NCBI GenBank assembly: GCA_015661135.1
Contig: JACVXW010000023.1
Coordinates: forward strand, 1-10,491
Direction of reading: 5' to 3'
Length of the DNA stretch: 10,491 nt
From: Chloroflexota bacterium
Lineage (GTDB): Bacteria > Chloroflexota > Limnocylindria > Limnocylindrales > CSP1-4
A program made the position numbers and the translations under genes. The notes beneath the pieces were generated by a model. The model worked only from the letters and a program-made list of their open reading frames with translations, ran no database searches and had not been told where the DNA came from. Positions 1-6,397 of this stretch are shown here, in pieces; positions within the stretch are counted from its first letter, which is position 1; every line of letters starts with the position of its first letter.

Positions 1-1136
1 GGCTCGTCCGCGCCCCAGGGGTCCATCGGGTTGGCGATGAAGCCCATCGTCGGAAGGGCGGCCAGGATCCGGGACCGAGCGTCGTCGGGGATCGGTGGCA
101 GCGGCAGCCCGGCCGTCTCGGCCAGGTCCGCGACGAGGGATGCCTCGCCGGTCGAGACGGTCACGAGCCCCGTCCTCCCCGATCCGACCCGGCGCCGCGT
201 GCGCCGCGTGCCGTCGATCAGCTCCATCGTCTCGAGGAGCTCGTCCAGGTCCCGGCAACGGATGATGCCGGCCGACTCGAAAGCGGCGCTCATCGCCCGG
301 TCCTCGCCGGCCAGGTTGCCGGAATGGGCGATCGCCATCGGCTTGTCTACCTCCATGGCCCGGTGGGCCAGGGCGAGGAACCGCTCCGGGCGTTTCAGCC
401 CCTCCACGAAGAGGGCGATCCCGTGGGTCTCGGGGTCGTCGATCGACCAGGCCAGATGGTCGCACAGGTCCAGGACGGACTCCGCGCCGCAACTTACGAC
501 GCGGCTGTAGCCGGTCCGCGCGCCGGACATCAGGAACGTGTTCGCAACGGAGCCGGACTGGGCGATGGCCGCGATCCCGCCGCGCGGCAGATGGGGCGAC
601 AGCTCGTCGATGTAGGCGGCGACGTTGGTCGTGAAATCCACGACGCCCATGCAGTTCGGGCCGAGGACGGCCATCCCATATCGGACGGCGACCTCGCGGA
701 CCGCGATCTGCATGGCGGCCGCCGCCGCGCCGGCCTCGACGACCCCGCCGCCCGGGATGACAAGCGCCCGAACCCCCATGGCGCCGGCCTCCTCCGCGAC
801 CTCGGCGGCCCGGAGCGGATTGACGGCGATCACGACGAGCTCGGGCACGTCCGGCAGCGCGGAAAGCGATGGATGACACGGCGTGCCCCACGCTTGGTCC
901 CGATTCGGGTTGACGAACCAGCACGGCGTGGCGCTGCCGAGGAAGAGGAGGTTGTCGCGGACGATGGGCGCGATCGACGAGCGCGGCGAGGCCCCCACGA
1001 CCGCGATGGACGACGGCGCGTACAGGGTGCGAAGGTCGGGCAGCGCACCTGCCGGCGGGCCCGGCGTGGCGCCCGGCATCGCGCCAGACATGGCACCCGG
1101 CGCCGGGTTCGTGGCGCCTCCGCGTTCCGGCGTCAC
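1..1136 (-). CDS. NDP-forming acyl-CoA synthetase-like protein, CoA-binding and ligase domains (3' end outside window)
   Basis: Seen: I translated this frame by hand and it stays open from 1136 to the window edge, with no stop. Near residue 41 is a Rossmann CoA-binding start (SSIAVVGASPRSS), then FVNPN, a GPNCMGVV segment near residue 160, AQSGSVANTFL near 190, SCGAESVLDLCD, DDPETHGIALFVEG, and AHSGNLAG with the His at about 271, then NPMDPWG just before the edge. Family knowledge: this order matches the alpha part of ADP-forming acetyl/acyl-CoA synthetases (COG1042 type), where the His in an SHTG(A/S)LAG motif is phosphorylated while acyl-phosphate, CoA and nucleotide are interconverted. Start: a GTG at 1136 overlaps the TGA of the upstream dehydrogenase (GTGA); in-frame ATGs at 1091 and 1079 are alternatives and no clear ribosome site decides between them. 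Oddity: KPMAIAHSGNLAG is about 14 residues shorter than the family consensus between KP and the catalytic His. The acyl substrate is unknown; coupling to a dehydrogenase suggests acyl-CoA activation or breakdown. Confidence 0.88.
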   Translation of the reverse strand, partial: MTPERGGATNPAPGAMSGAMPGATPGPPAGALPDLRTLYAPSSIAVVGASPRSSIAPIVRDNLLFLGSATPCWFVNPNRDQAWGTPCHPSLSALPDVPELVVIAVNPLRAAEVAEEAGAMGVRALVIPGGGVVEAGAAAAAMQIAVREVAVRYGMAVLGPNCMGVVDFTTNVAAYIDELSPHLPRGGIAAIAQSGSVANTFLMSGARTGYSRVVSCGAESVLDLCDHLAWSIDDPETHGIALFVEGLKRPERFLALAHRAMEVDKPMAIAHSGNLAGEDRAMSAAFESAGIIRCRDLDELLETMELIDGTRRTRRRVGSGRTGLVTVSTGEASLVADLAETAGLPLPPIPDDARSRILAALPTMGFIANPMDPWGADE

Positions 1137-2347
1137 CCGACGACCCGGTCAACCCCGCGCTTCTCCAGCGCCCGGGCGATGATCACTCGCTGGATCTCCG
1201 AGGTCCCTTCCCAAATCCGATCCACGCGCAGCTCGCGGAAGAATCGCTCCGCGGCGGTCTCGCGGAGGTAGCCCCGGCCGCCGAAGACCTGAACGACCCG
1301 GTCCGCGCAGCGGAACGCCGCCTCGGACGCGAAGAGCTTGGCGATCGAGGCCTTCGCGTGGAGGACCTTGGGGTCCTCGCCGGCGTCCGCCAGCCGGGCG
1401 CACTCGCGCGTGAGCAGCCGCGCCGCGGCCGTGTCTGCCGCCGAGTCCGCGAGCGGGAAGCTGACGCCCTGGAAGTCGTAGATCCGCTGGCCGAACTGGA
1501 CCCGCGCGATGGCGAACTCGACCGCCTCGGTCAGGAGCCGCTCCATGGCCCCGGTGCAGCGCGCTCCGATGTGGATCCGCTCCTCCACGAACCAGGCGTT
1601 GGACAGCTCGTCCGCCTCCCCCACCCCGCCGAGGATCGCCGTCTCGGGGACGCGGACTCCCTCGAGGACGAAACGGGGATGCCGATCGGCGAAGGTGTGC
1701 ATGTGATCCGGGTCCGCGATCTGGCGGAGCCCGGGGGCGTCGTAATCGACGAGGAAGAGCGTCGGCCGGCGGGTCTCGCCGTCCACGACGTTGACGTTGA
1801 CGATCATGAAGTCCGTGTCATCCGGGCCGGTCACGAACCACTTCTCGCCGTCCAGGACGTACTCGCCGGTTGCGGCGTCCCGGACCGCGGTTGCCTCGAT
1901 CGCGCGCGCGTCCGAGCCGGCGTTGGGCTCCGTGATCGCGTAGCTGCCGGTGCGCTCGCCGCGCAGCGACGGGTCCAGGTAGCGTGCGCGCTGGGCGGCC
2001 GTACCGTGCTTCAGGACCTCGTAGCCGCCGGGCACGAGCGACCACATGCCCCCGGTCGACGCGCCGAACTGCTCGTGAACGAGGACCTGCTCGATCACGG
2101 TCCAGCCCTGGCCGCCCATCTCGCTCGGGATGGACCCGCCGTGGAGGCGGGCCTCGATGGCGGCCCGGCGGATCTCCATGCCCCAGGCGCGGGACATCCG
2201 GCCGCCGGCCTGCTCGAATTCGACCTCTCGGGGCACGAGAACCTCGCGGACGAAGGTCCGCGCCCGTGCCTGGAGGTCACGCTGGGCCTTCGTGAGGTTA
2301 CCGTCGGGGCCCTCGGCCGGTGGTGCGCCGGCGGTTCGATGCGTCAT
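1133..2347 (-). CDS. acyl-CoA dehydrogenase
   Basis: This is a flavoprotein that oxidises an acyl-CoA to the trans-2-enoyl-CoA and passes electrons to an electron-transfer flavoprotein. Seen: an N-terminal helical domain, the FAD-site signature YAITEPNAGSDAR, then GEKWFVTG, and a C-terminal helical domain with QVFGGRGYLRE and RIWEGTSEIQ. The Glu of WEGT, about 25 residues from the C-terminus, sits at the catalytic-base position of medium and short-chain family members. The length of 404 residues is normal for the family. Start: ATG at 2347 (MTHRTAG) is preferred; a TTG at 2356 would add three residues, and neither has a strong ribosome site. The stop overlaps the probable GTG start of the acyl-CoA synthetase by 4 bases, so the pair is likely translated together in one acyl-CoA pathway. 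Substrate chain length cannot be read from the sequence. Confidence 0.95.
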   Translation of the reverse strand: MTHRTAGAPPAEGPDGNLTKAQRDLQARARTFVREVLVPREVEFEQAGGRMSRAWGMEIRRAAIEARLHGGSIPSEMGGQGWTVIEQVLVHEQFGASTGGMWSLVPGGYEVLKHGTAAQRARYLDPSLRGERTGSYAITEPNAGSDARAIEATAVRDAATGEYVLDGEKWFVTGPDDTDFMIVNVNVVDGETRRPTLFLVDYDAPGLRQIADPDHMHTFADRHPRFVLEGVRVPETAILGGVGEADELSNAWFVEERIHIGARCTGAMERLLTEAVEFAIARVQFGQRIYDFQGVSFPLADSAADTAAARLLTRECARLADAGEDPKVLHAKASIAKLFASEAAFRCADRVVQVFGGRGYLRETAAERFFRELRVDRIWEGTSEIQRVIIARALEKRGVDRVVG

Positions 2348-2392
2348 CGTCGCCAAGTCTGCCCGTTCCGGCCGGCGCGTGATGCCTCAGGT

Positions 2393-2411
2393 CCGCAGGG
2401 TGCACCCGCGG
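2393..2411 (-). terminator. GC-rich hairpin directly after the FN3 gene
   Basis: Seen: arms ccgc(a)ggg and ccc-gcgg surround a tgca loop, giving a 7-bp stem with a one-base bulge that begins right after the FN3 stop codon (2412-2414). No U-tract follows on the minus strand, so it may be a weak or factor-dependent terminator, or a 3' stabiliser of the secretion-module transcript. Only 45 bases separate it from the dehydrogenase start, so some read-through into that gene is possible. Confidence 0.3.
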
Positions 2412-3413
2412 TCAGGGCGTGTAGTTGACCTGGACCTCGACGCCGTCGAGCCGGAAATCGCGGGCGTTGTTGTTCGAGACGTTGATGAGGCGAAGGCGAA
2501 AGTTGGCGTCCGAGAGCTGGGCGATCGTCCACGTCCGGCCCCATGTGTTCGTGGGACCACCGAGCGTGTACGTCGTCAGCGCCGTCGCCGTAACGTTGGC
2601 GCTCTGCGTGGTGGTCCAGGTGGCGCCGCCGTCCCACGACAGCTGGGCGCAGACCAGGTTCGTGCCGCTGACGAGGTCGATCCCGAGCCGGTACTGCACG
2701 GTGATCCCGGTGATGGCTGTAGCCGTTCCCGGCACGCCGAGCGCAAAGGCGCTGAAGCGGTGCCGATCCTTGGCCGTGCTCGTGCAGGACGTGCTCGTGC
2801 CGCTTCCGGAGTTCGCGTCGGTGGCGTTAAGCGTGTCGACCTGGCAGCCGTTGGCCGCCGACCCCTCGTAGCCGTTGCCGTCGCCGCCGGTGTCAGCGGC
2901 CTGCGCCGAGCACCGTTTGAAGCCCGTCCCGCCGGGGTCGAACGCCGCGCTCACCGGGGTCGTGGCGGCGCTGGTCCAGTTCACGAGATATGAGTTCAGG
3001 ACGTACCAGTACGTCCCGGAGGCCGACGGCGTGTCCACGTACGACGTGGCAGAGCGGGGCGTCTGCGTCCCGACCTGGACGAACGGCCCGCTGCTTGCCG
3101 TGGCCCGCGACACGAGATAGCCCGCCGCGTACAGGTCCGGCGTTGGCGTCCACGACACCGTGACGCTCGTGCCGCCCGTGACGCCGGGCGAGGTAGGCGG
3201 ACTCAAAGTGTCCGTCGCATATGACGAGACCAGCCCCTGCACTTCTGTCATGAGCGCGGTGGTCGTCGGTGGGGAACTGGGCGCGCCGAGCCAGCCCGTT
3301 ACGCCAATGAGGGCGGCGATGATCGCCAGCCCCCTGGTCGCGCGACGAGATGGCGCCCTGGTCACGCCGGTCCGGGGGTCGGGCGGGTCACGCCCGCCGG
3401 TCTCGCCACCCAT
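2412..3413 (-). CDS. secreted fibronectin type III surface protein with SipW-type N-terminus
   Basis: Seen: 333 residues from the ATG at 3413. A basic N-terminus (SRRATRG) leads into a membrane/signal segment at about 29-44 (LAIIAALIGVTGWLGA). Next is ALMTEVQGLVSSYATDTL (53-70), which fits the SipW-type signal pattern in a degenerate form. A fibronectin III domain covers about 71-157 (SVTVSWTPTP, GYLVSR, YWYVLNSYLVNWTS). A Cys-containing linker follows (Cys 168, 190, 210), then a C-terminal beta domain at about 215-333 (KDRHRFSAF, AQLSWDGGATW, WGRTWTIAQLSDANFRLRL). Family knowledge: this C-terminal pattern is found in secreted proteins of high-GC Gram-positive bacteria and Chloroflexi; I know no enzymatic role. 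Start: ATG 3413 has GAGG ten bases upstream; GTG 3446 would add 11 residues but is preceded by pyrimidine-rich DNA. The gene begins inside the last 52 bases of sipW in another frame. Inference: an exported matrix or adhesion protein cut by the adjacent signal peptidase. Confidence 0.82.
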   Translation of the reverse strand: MGGETGGRDPPDPRTGVTRAPSRRATRGLAIIAALIGVTGWLGAPSSPPTTTALMTEVQGLVSSYATDTLSPPTSPGVTGGTSVTVSWTPTPDLYAAGYLVSRATASSGPFVQVGTQTPRSATSYVDTPSASGTYWYVLNSYLVNWTSAATTPVSAAFDPGGTGFKRCSAQAADTGGDGNGYEGSAANGCQVDTLNATDANSGSGTSTSCTSTAKDRHRFSAFALGVPGTATAITGITVQYRLGIDLVSGTNLVCAQLSWDGGATWTTTQSANVTATALTTYTLGGPTNTWGRTWTIAQLSDANFRLRLINVSNNNARDFRLDGVEVQVNYTP

Positions 3414-3940
3414 GGGCGCGCTACCTCGAGCGACTCGCACGCCCACAGGAGGGACAGGAGGAGGCCGGCCAGGCCGGCCACCAGACCGATCCCGGCAAGC
3501 GTCGAGAGGGCCGCCAGGAGATACCCGAGGGCCGGAATGGCGAGGACAACCCGGCCCATGACAGCCGAGGCGGGCACGAGCGATGGGTCCGGGAGCTCGT
3601 TTGCATCGCCCTTCGTCTCCAGCCAGAGGCCGTCCGGGCGCTCGGCGAGCCGCACGATGCGGTGGGTGAAGACGGCCTGTTCAGGGCCGACACGGATCGT
3701 GATCACGTCCCCGACCGCGAGGGAGCCCGTCTGGATAGGCTCGATCACGATCGCCGAGCCGCGCCTGACGGTCGGCTCCATGGACGGTCCGCTGACGATG
3801 AGGGTGGTGCGCCCGGTCAGGGCCGCGCCGCGGCCCAGGACCATCGTGAACACGACGAGCAGGACGAGCAGGACGAGCAGCAGTTCCAGGAAGCGGCGGG
3901 TGGTCCGAATGATCCCCGCCATGGCGACGCGCGACGTCAT
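3362..3940 (-). CDS. sipW: SipW-type signal peptidase I
   Basis: Membrane serine protease that removes signal peptides from a small set of exported proteins. Seen: 192 residues, an N-terminal membrane helix at about 17-36 (very Leu/Val rich), the nucleophile motif SGPSMEPT with Ser53, the box GDVITIRV, FTHRIVR with His93, and TKGDANELPDP with Asp112, then a second hydrophobic stretch at about 138-167. Family knowledge: in SipW, archaeal and ER-type signal peptidases the general base is His rather than the Lys of LepB, so His93 is expected and the active site is complete. Start ATG 3940 is supported by GGGGGAA six bases upstream. It lies 76 bases downstream of the TasA-like gene, with a strong hairpin between them, and its 3' end overlaps the FN3 gene. 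This is the same gene partnership as sipW-tasA in Bacillus, although in the opposite order, with the substrate first here. Confidence 0.93.
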   Translation of the reverse strand: MTSRVAMAGIIRTTRRFLELLLVLLVLLVVFTMVLGRGAALTGRTTLIVSGPSMEPTVRRGSAIVIEPIQTGSLAVGDVITIRVGPEQAVFTHRIVRLAERPDGLWLETKGDANELPDPSLVPASAVMGRVVLAIPALGYLLAALSTLAGIGLVAGLAGLLLSLLWACESLEVARPWVARPAGVTRPTPGPA

Positions 3941-3965
3941 GGACAGTTCCCCCGACTGCGATAAC

Positions 3966-4000
3966 GGCCACCGGACCCGCGCGTTGCGGGCCGGGTGGCC
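3966..4000 (-). promoter_or_regulatory. strong intercistronic hairpin between TasA-like gene and sipW
   Basis: Seen: arms at 3966-3980 and 3986-4000 are nearly complementary over 15 bp around a five-base loop (gcgtt), with one mismatch and one G-U-type pair. On the minus strand it begins 16 bases after the TasA-like stop and ends about 12 bases before the sipW ribosome site. No U-tract follows. Inference: it may protect the 3' end of the abundant substrate message, or partly terminate transcription so that less peptidase than substrate is made. Confidence 0.5.
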
Positions 4001-4016
4001 GAGTGCAGCCCGCTAC

Positions 4017-4562
4017 CTACGGATTGTTGGCGGTCTGCTCCGCAGCGAAGGTGAACGTGGCCGTGGTGGCCGCGCCCTGGAACGCATTGCCCGTGCTGGA
4101 CGGGAGCGACCAGGCGAAGCACAGGTTCTCGCTCGCGGCGCCTGCCAGCGTCCGGTCGCCCGCGTGGGCTCCCTGAGCCGGGTTGCCGAAGGCCCCCGAG
4201 CCGAGCGCCGCGGCGCTGTACAGCGGCGCGCCGGCGCCCGGGCAGGTGCCCGCGGTGATCGTCAGCTGGAGCTGGGTGCCCAGGCCCAGGCCGTCCGCGT
4301 TGGTGGCTGACGTGGTCAGGGCGTAGCGCAGGGTGCCGGTCCCAGCGTTCGAGACCGCGACGGTCTGGCTGCCGCTGTCGCCGGGGAAGATCCCGGACGC
4401 GGTGAAGACGGTCGTGGGCGACGCCGTCAGGTCGATCGTCCCGGTGCTGAACGCCGCAGTCGAGTTCTGCGAGTCCGTGAAGATCGCCAGGGTGGAGCTG
4501 CCTGCGCCCAGCGTCAGGCCCACGCTCGCGGCAAGTAGGGTGAGGAGTCCGGCGCGGCGCAC
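4017..4562 (-). CDS. TasA/camelysin-like exported protein with SipW-dependent signal peptide
   Basis: Likely a secreted matrix or fibre-forming protein. Seen: 181 residues; basic start MRRAG, hydrophobic core 5-26 (LLTLLAASVGLTLGAG), then AIFTDSQNST and FSTGTIDL at 26-45, the classic SipW-dependent signal layout. The mature part is rich in Ala, Thr, Gly and Ser, with FPGDSGSQTVAVSNAGTGTL at 59-78, which is typical of the TasA/camelysin fold. It ends with FAWSLPSSTGNAFQG and FTFAAEQTANN, and has two Cys (107 and 148) that could form a disulfide. Start: GTG 4562 is chosen because GGAGG lies seven bases upstream; the frame is open further upstream to 4625, but that extension would put the signal core too far inside. 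It is the first gene of the module and is followed by a hairpin and sipW. Camelysin is annotated as a peptidase, but I see no zinc motif here, so a structural role is more likely. Bacillus TasA is longer (about 260 residues). Confidence 0.88.
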   Translation of the reverse strand: MRRAGLLTLLAASVGLTLGAGSSTLAIFTDSQNSTAAFSTGTIDLTASPTTVFTASGIFPGDSGSQTVAVSNAGTGTLRYALTTSATNADGLGLGTQLQLTITAGTCPGAGAPLYSAAALGSGAFGNPAQGAHAGDRTLAGAASENLCFAWSLPSSTGNAFQGAATTATFTFAAEQTANNP

Positions 4563-4569
4563 AGTGCGA

Positions 4570-4574
4570 CCTCC
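4570..4574 (-). promoter_or_regulatory. ribosome binding site fixing the GTG start of the TasA-like gene
   Basis: GGAGG on the minus strand lies seven bases before the GTG at 4562. It decides in favour of this short start over longer in-frame extensions. Confidence 0.75.
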
Positions 4575-4598
4575 GCCGTGAACCTTGGTGTCCACGTG

Positions 4599-4604
4599 AA
4601 TATA
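4599..4604 (-). promoter_or_regulatory. possible -10 element (TATATT)
   Basis: An AT-rich hexamer stands alone in very GC-rich DNA, with a 36-base gap to the GTG start, which would give a short 5' leader of about 30 bases. No matching -35 box is visible, so an activator or an alternative sigma factor would be needed. Confidence 0.3.
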
Positions 4605-4782
4605 CCTTCCGGGGAGCCCGGGCACTGGATCCCACTAACCGATATTGGTAGGTCGGGGGTCCCCCCACAGACGACCGCGCCTTGGCCATTGCGACTCGCG
4701 ATGAGCCACGCGCGTTCAGTCGCAACCTTGGCAGAGCGGGCGGCCACGCCGCCATGACCCGACTCGTGCAGTCCCGGGTAGT

Positions 4783-4815
4783 ACCTTCGGCTAGGTTTCG
4801 GCTCGCTTTCGGCTC
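4783..4815. repeat. three 11-bp tandem repeats with TTCGGCT core
   Basis: Seen: the heptamer TTCGGCT (AGCCGAA on the minus strand) occurs at 4786-4792, 4797-4803 and 4808-4814, exactly 11 bp apart, with four-base spacers. Family knowledge: seven-base direct repeats with four-base spacers are the usual layout of OmpR/PhoB-family response-regulator sites. Inference: a possible activator site for the secretion module, though about 220 bases upstream of its first start codon. It also lies only about 20 bases after the aldehyde dehydrogenase stop. Confidence 0.5.
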
Positions 4816-4835
4816 GGTCTGGTGGTGGGCGCGCC

Positions 4836-6278
4836 CTACTGGGGCTGGGCCAGCACCATGATCCGGATCTCGGTCATGTCCTCGATCGCCCAGCGGAGCC
4901 CCTCGCGACCAAGGCCCGAGTCCTTGACGCCGCCGTACGGCATGTGGTCGATCCGGTAGGTCGGCACGTCGTTGACGATGACGCCGCCGACCTCGAGCTC
5001 GCCGAACGCCCGCCAGGCGTTCCCGAGATCGTTCGTGAAGACGCCGGTCTGGAGCCCGAAGAAGCTGTCGTTGACCTGGCGGATCGCATCGTCGAACTTG
5101 GAGAACCCGAAGACGACGGCGACCGGGGCAAACGCCTCGTTGCTGCAGACCTGGGCTGTCAACGGCACGTTCTCGAGCACGGTCGGCGGGAAGAACGTTC
5201 CGTCGGCCCGGCCACCGGCGAGGAGGCGGGCACCCATCGCGACCGCCTCGTCCACCCAGCGCTGCGTTCGCGTGGCAGCGGCCGTGTCCACCATCGGTCC
5301 AAGGTCGGTGGCGGGGTCGGACGGATCTCCGAGACGGAGGCTGGCGACGCCGGCGAGGAACTTCTCCATGAACGCGTCACGGATCTCGTCATGGAGGTAC
5401 ATCCGCTGGACGCTGATGCAGACCTGGCCGGCGTAGGCGAACGCACCCACGAGGATCCGCTTGACGGCCCAGTCAAGGTCCGCGGTCCTGTCCACGATGA
5501 CCCCGGCGTTGCCGCCGAGCTCCAGGACGACCTTCTTCTTGCCGGCTCGTTCCTTCATCCGCCAACCGACCGACGGGCTGCCCGTGAAGGTCAGGACCTT
5601 GAACCGATCGTCCGCGACCATCCGATCGCCCAGCTCGCGGCTCATCGGCAGGACGCTCACGGCGCCCTCCGGAACGCCGGCGGCATCCACGATCTCGGCC
5701 ACGGTCAGCATCGTGAGGGGGTCCTTGGACGGCGGCTTGAGGACGATCGAGCAGCCGGCCGCGATGGCGGGGGCCAGCTTGTGGGCCGCCAGGTTCAGTG
5801 GAAAGTTGAAGGGACTGATCGCCGCAACCGGCCCGGCCGCGAACCGGCGCGTGAACCCGACCCGGCCCTTGCTGCTGGCCATGAGGTCCAGCGGGATCAC
5901 CTCACCGACCATCCGCTCCGCCTCCTCCGCCGCGAGGCGGAAGGTGAGGGTGGCCCGGTCCACCTCCACGAGCGCGTCACGGATCGGCTTGCCGGCCTCC
6001 ATGGAGAGCAGGCGCGCGAGTTCCTCGCGGCGGGCCTTGATGCCGGCACTGATCTCGCGAAGGATCCTTCCGCGCTCGTAGGCGGGGAGGGTCCTCGTCA
6101 CTTCGAAGGCCCGGACTGCCGCCTGGACCGCCTCTTCGTACTGGGCCGGGGTCGCGTGGTACGTGGCCCCCACGGGCGTCGCCGGATCCGCCGGGTTCGT
6201 CACGATCAGTGGGTCGTCCGATTCGACCCAGCGACCGGCGAGGTAGATGGGATGCGGCTTTGTCGCGGTCAGGGTCAT
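4836..6278 (-). CDS. NAD(P)-dependent aldehyde dehydrogenase
   Basis: Oxidises an aldehyde to the carboxylate with NAD or NADP in the cytoplasm. Seen: 480 residues, the normal length for the superfamily. Motifs in order are YLAGRWV near the start, ISPFNFPLN with Asn158, LKPPSK with Lys181 in the cofactor site, FTGSPSVG (231-238), LELGGN with Glu253, GQVCISVQR with the catalytic Cys287, NEAFAPV, and MPYGGVKDSGLGREG near the C-terminus. All catalytic residues are present. The CISVQR context is seen in the lactaldehyde/GapN-like and uncharacterised y4uC-like branches rather than in betaine or classical liver-type enzymes, so the substrate is not predictable. Start ATG 6278 has a weak GGAG about 11 bases upstream. 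It is divergent from the HNH gene; the next gene downstream on its strand is the secretion module, after a 273-bp gap, so it is probably a separate unit. Confidence 0.94.
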   Translation of the reverse strand: MTLTATKPHPIYLAGRWVESDDPLIVTNPADPATPVGATYHATPAQYEEAVQAAVRAFEVTRTLPAYERGRILREISAGIKARREELARLLSMEAGKPIRDALVEVDRATLTFRLAAEEAERMVGEVIPLDLMASSKGRVGFTRRFAAGPVAAISPFNFPLNLAAHKLAPAIAAGCSIVLKPPSKDPLTMLTVAEIVDAAGVPEGAVSVLPMSRELGDRMVADDRFKVLTFTGSPSVGWRMKERAGKKKVVLELGGNAGVIVDRTADLDWAVKRILVGAFAYAGQVCISVQRMYLHDEIRDAFMEKFLAGVASLRLGDPSDPATDLGPMVDTAAATRTQRWVDEAVAMGARLLAGGRADGTFFPPTVLENVPLTAQVCSNEAFAPVAVVFGFSKFDDAIRQVNDSFFGLQTGVFTNDLGNAWRAFGELEVGGVIVNDVPTYRIDHMPYGGVKDSGLGREGLRWAIEDMTEIRIMVLAQPQ

Positions 6279-6397
6279 GACGAGATCGGCTCCGTTGCGT
6301 CGAGGCGAGCGTCGCGCTTGGTCGCGACATCGTACCGCGACCCGGGGCGCGGCCGGAATCGACGCTGCCGGGCGGATGTCATGCTTCGAGCCGATCG
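6279..6397. promoter_or_regulatory. divergent promoter region, with a 6-bp inverted repeat
   Basis: This 119-bp gap must hold promoters for the aldehyde dehydrogenase (minus) and the HNH gene (plus), but I see no clear -10 or -35 boxes. An inverted repeat gtcgcg / cgcgac at 6311-6316 and 6323-6328, separated by six bases, is a possible operator; in DNA this rich in CG it could arise by chance. Confidence 0.3.

Larger units (their letters stand above)
4563..4835 (-). promoter_or_regulatory. leader region of the TasA-like/sipW/FN3 module
   Basis: This 273-bp gap between the aldehyde dehydrogenase stop and the TasA-like start has no convincing gene. On the minus strand it holds three 11-bp tandem repeats near the far end (4783-4815) and a TATATT (4599-4604) 36 bases before the start codon that could be a -10 box. 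I see no good -35 hexamer at the usual distance from it. A stretch near 4630-4670 has short GC-rich inverted repeats but no riboswitch pattern I recognise. The promoter for the secretion module most likely lies here. Confidence 0.4.

Noticed and set aside
324..1271. A 315-codon plus-strand open frame and smaller ones near the left edge
   Set aside because: The minus-strand frame translated by hand gives a clear CoA-binding synthetase, so these are antisense shadows.
2348..2356. TTG start at 2356 for the acyl-CoA dehydrogenase
   Set aside because: ATG 2347 in the same frame is a better start codon and neither has a ribosome site; the difference is three residues.
1358..2428. A 356-codon plus-strand open frame
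   Set aside because: It is antisense to the acyl-CoA dehydrogenase, whose motifs are complete; the antisense product shows low-complexity composition.
3650..3670. Signal peptidase considered inactive because the LepB lysine is absent
   Set aside because: SipW, archaeal and ER-type enzymes use His at this position, and FTHRIVR supplies it.
4563..4700. Cyclic di-GMP or other riboswitch in the leader of the secretion module
   Set aside because: I looked for the conserved GEMM-type core and paired elements and did not find them; only short GC inverted repeats are present.
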